64,000 nt of DNA from JAWOLE01 sp963815655. Its GTDB lineage: Bacteria; Acidobacteriota; Thermoanaerobaculia; UBA5066; Gp7-AA6. Numbering within the stretch: the stretch's first letter is position 1; every line of letters begins with the position of its first letter. Position numbers and translations under genes: made by a program. Below the pieces are notes generated by a model. That model worked only from the letters and a program-made list of their open reading frames with translations, did not search any database and had not been told where the DNA came from. The stretch is taken from positions 3,162,001-3,226,000 of the forward strand of contig CAWFHK010000001.1 of assembly GCA_963815655.1 (NCBI GenBank). The letters run 5' to 3'. This document shows positions 60,446 to 64,000 of this stretch, in pieces.

Positions 60446-63400
60446 TGCCTCCTTCCGTTGTCTACGGCGAGCTCGACGCCGGGCTTCCGATCGTGATGCT
60501 GCCGGTGCGCCTGGAGACGCGCTACTTCGACATCGATCCGGCGACCGTCGAGCTGCGCGTGCGCATCTTTCCTTCGCCCGCTCACGTCACGACGACGCGT
60601 CCCGGCGTCGATCCCGCCGAGCGCGACGAGACGATCGCCTACTGGCGCACGCGGCGGGCGACCGGCGACGACTCCGCCGCGGCCAGCGCGGCGTGGCAGA
60701 GGTTGGTCCAGCTCTTCGGCGACCCTCGCGCGCAGTACCTCCGCCGGATCCTGACGCCCGAGGCCGGCGCGGGCGGCGCGCTCGTCTTTCCAGACGTGCC
60801 CTTGAACCCCGCGCTCGACGGCGGCGCCATCCTGACCAGCGAGGCGATCGCGCTGCCGACCCGCTTCTTCGTGGCCGGCTACGAAGGCGCCGCGCGCCGC
60901 TTCCTCGTTGCCGGCCAGAAGGTCCCCGCGAGCGTCGCCGTCGGCCCGCACGGCGACGCGAGCGCGGTGGCCTGGCAGTCGGACTTCGCGGCGGCGGAGG
61001 CGATCGGCCTCGCCGTGCGGACGCGCGTCGCGCGCGCGCAGGCGCCGCTCCTGACGCGTCTTCTGGCCTTCGGAGTCCGCGAGGGCGCCGACGCCGCGGG
61101 GAGCCCGGCGGCCCTCGAGGCGCTGCTCGAGCGGCACTCGCGCGAGGACGGCGTGGCGCTGCTCGCCGCGGGGACGCCGACGAACCACACGCCGGGCGCG
61201 CGCGTCGAGCCGCCGGCTCCGGCCACCGGAGAGGCGCCCGCGCCGGGGTCGGACGGCGCGCGGCTCGCCTCCGCGCTCGGCATGGACGTCGCGTCCTTCG
61301 CGCCCGTCTCGGGGACGGCGGCGGCGGCCGAGCCGGCGGTCGAGGCCATGCACGTCGCCCTCTGGCCGGCCACGTTCGGCTACTTTCTCGACGAGGTGAT
61401 GGCGCCGCTCGTCCCCGACGCCGCCATCGGGCGGGGCAGGACGCTCTTCGAGAAGTTCGTTCGTCCGCGCGGCCCCTTCCCGACCCTGGCGCTCGGCGGT
61501 CAGCCCTACGGCGTCCTCCCCGTCTCGTCGCTGGCCGGCTGGCGGGCGCCGCAGGCGGCGGAGGATCCGCTCGCGAAGATCCTGAACGCCCTGCGCGCCA
61601 ACTGGCTGACCGCGTCGGCAAAGGTCCCGCGGCTGGACGGCGGAGCGGACGCGGGCTCGGACCTTGCCGCCGTGCTCTCGCAATCGCCCGTCTCGACGCG
61701 CTGGCTGGCGCGGACGCTCCAGACGTACGCGATCGCGCACTCCGGCTTTCCCGGCCTGGACGCCGCCAACTACCAGGCGATCGTCGATCAGCTGCGCCGG
61801 GCGCTCGCCGCGGCCGAGCTCGCGCCGCTCGGGCTGACGGGCGAGCCCCGCGTCCTCGATTTCCTCTTCTCCGCCAACGGCTTCGCGTTGAATGTCGCCC
61901 TGGCGGCGCCTCCCGGCGCCCCCCGCGGCGCGCCGCTTGCGGACAACTACATCTCCGCGATCGCCGCCGCCGCCGTCGATCCGCTCAAGACCAATGCCGT
62001 CGCCGGCGCGACGCCGCGCACGCTCCTCTATCTCCTGCTGCGCCACGCGACGCTCCTCGTGATGGCGCGCGCAACCGAACGCTTCCAGCCCCCGGCCCAG
62101 CCCGCCGTCAAGGAGAGGGTCTTTATCGAGAATTCCTCCGACACCGTCTGGACCCGCATGCAGAAGCCCGTGGCCGCGCTCGGGAACCAGACGCTCGCGC
62201 AGGTCTTCACCGGGCCCCTTCCGTTTCACCCGGCGCTCGTGGAGCTCTCGCGGCACCGCCAGGCGCTCGGGACCCTCTCGACCGTCGCCGTCGGCGAGCT
62301 GGAGAGGCTGACGGCGGAAGCGGTGGACGCCTCGTCGCACCGGCTCGACGCCTGGATCACCGCGCTCGCGACCGAGCGCCTCGGGGCGATGCGGGGTGCG
62401 GCGCCGCGCGGCTCGCACCTGGGGGCCTACGCCTGGGTGGACGCGCCGCCGCTGCCGGCGACGCTGCCGAAGGACGGCGCGCCTCCCGCGCCCGATCCCG
62501 ACAGCCAGGGGTTCCTCCACGCGCCCGGGCTCGCCCACGCGCGCACGGCCGCGATCCTGCGGGCGGCGTTCCTCGCCCGGCAGCAGGAGGCGGCGCAGGC
62601 CCCTCTCGCCGTCGATCTCTCCTCCGACCGCGTCCGCGACGCGCGGCGCCTGCTCGGCGGGGTCCGCAACGGGGCGAGCCTCGCCGCCCTCCTTGGCGAG
62701 CGCATCGAGCGCTGGATGGTCGAGCAGAACCTGGGGCCGAGGCTTCCGGACGTGCGCGCGCAGTTCGCGCTCGTGGACGGGAGCGGCCGCAAGCGGATCG
62801 ACGGGCTCCAGGCCGCCCGGGCGTGGAGCGAGAATCCGCCGTCGGACCTCGCCCCGGTCGCGCGGCTGCTGGCGGCGGTGACGGATTCCATCGCCGACCT
62901 GCTTCTGGCCGAGGCCGTTCACCAGCAGGCGTCCGGGAATTCCGTCCGCGCGCAGCCGGCCCTGGCCGCGCTCGATACCGGGGTCACTCTCCCCGCCGAA
63001 TTCGACGTCGTCCGCACCGAGGCCGACTCGACGGCGCTCACCTGGCGCCTCGTCCTGCCGCTCGCGCCGGAGGCCGTGGAGGCCTGGGTGGCGGGAATGG
63101 TCGGAGACCCCGCCGCGCTGACGGCGACCGTGACGCGCGAGGGCGCGCCCCCGGCGACGCTCTCCCTGTCCGCGCTCTCGGTCACCGCCCCGGGCCTCCT
63201 CGACTTCGTCAAGACGGGGCCCGACGCCCCCGCGCTCGCGGCCCGGTTCGTCGAAGAGGCGGGCGGCGGGACGGCTTCGTATTCCCTGGCGCTGGCCACC
63301 GCGCTCAACTCCGCCTTCGTTGTCGGCCGGCTCCTGCGCGGCGCGCGGCCGCTCCAGGCGGGCGACATCGGCCCGTCGCGCGATCCGCTCGCCGGCTTCG

Positions 63401-63915
63401 ACCGCGGCTCCGTCCGGAAGGAGTGGCTGCACGACCTCGCCCGCGTCCGGCCCGCCCTGGACGCGATCGACACGCTGGACTTCGTTCTGCGCGGAGCGGG
63501 GCGCGATCTGCCGCTTCGCTTCCTCGCAACGGGGCCGGGTCTCAACATCGTCTCGATCGGCGACCTGCCGGCGGCGCCGGCCGGCCTCCTGCTCGACGGC
63601 TGGAGCGAGACGACGCCGGAGCTGGAGGCGACAACCGGCATTGCCCTCCACTACGACGCGCCCCGCTCGCGCGCGCCGCAGGCCATCCTCCTGGTGGTTC
63701 CGCCCGACCCCGCCTCCGGCTGGGGCATCGACGCGGTGGAGGCTTCGGTGAACGAGACCGCGGACCTGGCGCGGATCCGGATGGTGCGGCCCTGCGACGT
63801 GCAAGGCTCCTTCCTCCCGGCCCTCTACTTCGCCGACAACCTGGCCGCCGAGACCGTCTCCACGGATTTCTTAAGCCTCGGAATCGTCGCCCGGTTCGTC
63901 GAGGCCGGCCCCTGA
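60445..63915 (+). CDS. Large uncharacterised protein of 1156 residues
   Basis: ATG 60445 shares its A with the preceding stop (TGATG). It begins with PPSVVYGELDAGLPIVMLPVRLETRYF, then a beta-rich part with LPTRFFVAGYEGAARRFLVAG. The middle and C-terminal regions are long, Ala/Leu-rich and helical, probably with repeats. No known catalytic motif or export signal was seen. The family is unfamiliar to me and no function is offered. The tight overlap with both neighbours implies stoichiometric or co-assembled products. Confidence 0.6.
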   Translation: MPPSVVYGELDAGLPIVMLPVRLETRYFDIDPATVELRVRIFPSPAHVTTTRPGVDPAERDETIAYWRTRRATGDDSAAASAAWQRLVQLFGDPRAQYLRRILTPEAGAGGALVFPDVPLNPALDGGAILTSEAIALPTRFFVAGYEGAARRFLVAGQKVPASVAVGPHGDASAVAWQSDFAAAEAIGLAVRTRVARAQAPLLTRLLAFGVREGADAAGSPAALEALLERHSREDGVALLAAGTPTNHTPGARVEPPAPATGEAPAPGSDGARLASALGMDVASFAPVSGTAAAAEPAVEAMHVALWPATFGYFLDEVMAPLVPDAAIGRGRTLFEKFVRPRGPFPTLALGGQPYGVLPVSSLAGWRAPQAAEDPLAKILNALRANWLTASAKVPRLDGGADAGSDLAAVLSQSPVSTRWLARTLQTYAIAHSGFPGLDAANYQAIVDQLRRALAAAELAPLGLTGEPRVLDFLFSANGFALNVALAAPPGAPRGAPLADNYISAIAAAAVDPLKTNAVAGATPRTLLYLLLRHATLLVMARATERFQPPAQPAVKERVFIENSSDTVWTRMQKPVAALGNQTLAQVFTGPLPFHPALVELSRHRQALGTLSTVAVGELERLTAEAVDASSHRLDAWITALATERLGAMRGAAPRGSHLGAYAWVDAPPLPATLPKDGAPPAPDPDSQGFLHAPGLAHARTAAILRAAFLARQQEAAQAPLAVDLSSDRVRDARRLLGGVRNGASLAALLGERIERWMVEQNLGPRLPDVRAQFALVDGSGRKRIDGLQAARAWSENPPSDLAPVARLLAAVTDSIADLLLAEAVHQQASGNSVRAQPALAALDTGVTLPAEFDVVRTEADSTALTWRLVLPLAPEAVEAWVAGMVGDPAALTATVTREGAPPATLSLSALSVTAPGLLDFVKTGPDAPALAARFVEEAGGGTASYSLALATALNSAFVVGRLLRGARPLQAGDIGPSRDPLAGFDRGSVRKEWLHDLARVRPALDAIDTLDFVLRGAGRDLPLRFLATGPGLNIVSIGDLPAAPAGLLLDGWSETTPELEATTGIALHYDAPRSRAPQAILLVVPPDPASGWGIDAVEASVNETADLARIRMVRPCDVQGSFLPALYFADNLAAETVSTDFLSLGIVARFVEAGP

Positions 63916-64000
63916 TGTCCATCACGACCTGGAGCCGCCTGGAGCCCGACACGCAGACCGGCCGGCCGGCGCTCGATCTCGATGAAGGCGTGTCGGCGAG
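63915..64000 (+). CDS. Start of a fifth large operon gene (cut by window edge)
   Basis: ATG 63915 shares its A with the preceding stop (TGATG). The 28 codons visible begin MSITTWSRLEPDTQTGRPAL. A W-x-R-L-E-P opening is one I recall from large unannotated proteins that continue with a DPLWLLARQWQ-type motif, which would lie beyond the window. The family call is therefore tentative. Confidence 0.5.
   Translation, partial: MSITTWSRLEPDTQTGRPALDLDEGVSA

Noticed and set aside
60127..63804. 1225-codon minus-strand frame opposite the fourth large operon gene
   Set aside because: Antisense shadow. The plus-strand frame has the overlapping start and stop structure of the operon and balanced amino-acid use.

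Overview
The window is a GC-rich (roughly two thirds G+C by eye), gene-dense bacterial chromosome segment centred on the replication origin. An outer membrane is implied by an Omp85-type barrel fused to a protease/propeller, by two lipoproteins and by the long YidC form, so the organism is a diderm. Gene order (parA-rsmG-mnmG-mnmE-jag-yidC-yidD-rnpA-rpmH // dnaA-dnaN-recF-gyrB-gyrA) is the ancestral oriC layout. Base composition, the DUF507 gene and the style of the intergenic repeats fit an Acidobacteriota-like lineage, but this taxonomic guess is inference only.

Layout. 1-8021: the leftward block, from a truncated parA (with a parS-like site before it) through the tRNA-modification genes mnmG/mnmE and rsmG to yidC-yidD-rnpA-rpmH. 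8022-8160: a divergent gap with three DnaA-box-like 9-mers, the best origin candidate. 8161-17194: dnaA, dnaN, recF, gyrB, gyrA rightward. 17279-22143: a transaldolase-fold protein lacking the catalytic lysine, a DUF507 protein, then a vitamin B6 block (MocR/PdxR-type regulator with direct-repeat operators, pdxS, pdxT) and an enoyl-CoA isomerase-like gene. 22152-28433: an arylamine N-acetyltransferase-like protein, a class II cyclic-nucleotide phosphodiesterase-like hydrolase, a protease-propeller-Omp85 fusion, a secreted protein and a TPR lipoprotein. 28580-44220: dprA, topA, membrane proteins, a group of small accessory genes (VOC, FEN nuclease, DoxX, YCII/DGPF, YdeI, arfB), a methyltransferase, radical SAM, GT2 and trmFO. 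44321-47429: a serine/threonine dehydratase, then a copper/cytochrome set (DUF4198, CusF-SCO1 fusion, cytochrome c). 48192-51014: xerC/D, an S41 protease and an hslV without an adjacent hslU.

51142-64000 (continuing past the end) is a tightly overlapping operon of at least five very large genes: a PhoD-like phosphatase with an inserted filament-like domain, a 1114-residue beta-rich protein, and three further proteins (883, 1156 and at least 28 residues) that I cannot assign a function. Each downstream gene starts inside the stop codon of the one before. This is the strongest candidate for an undescribed system.

A second unexplained signal runs through the whole window. At 17 sites, nearly all at gene junctions, there are short arrays of a 7- or 8-base word, usually as a forward block, a loop and a reverse-complement block. 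The word differs between sites, but several words recur at distant sites. Some arrays have run into coding sequence (the gyrA 3' end, the acetyltransferase 5' end, the S41 protease 3' end). I saw no tRNA, rRNA, CRISPR or insertion sequence, and no gene-free stretch longer than 300 bases.
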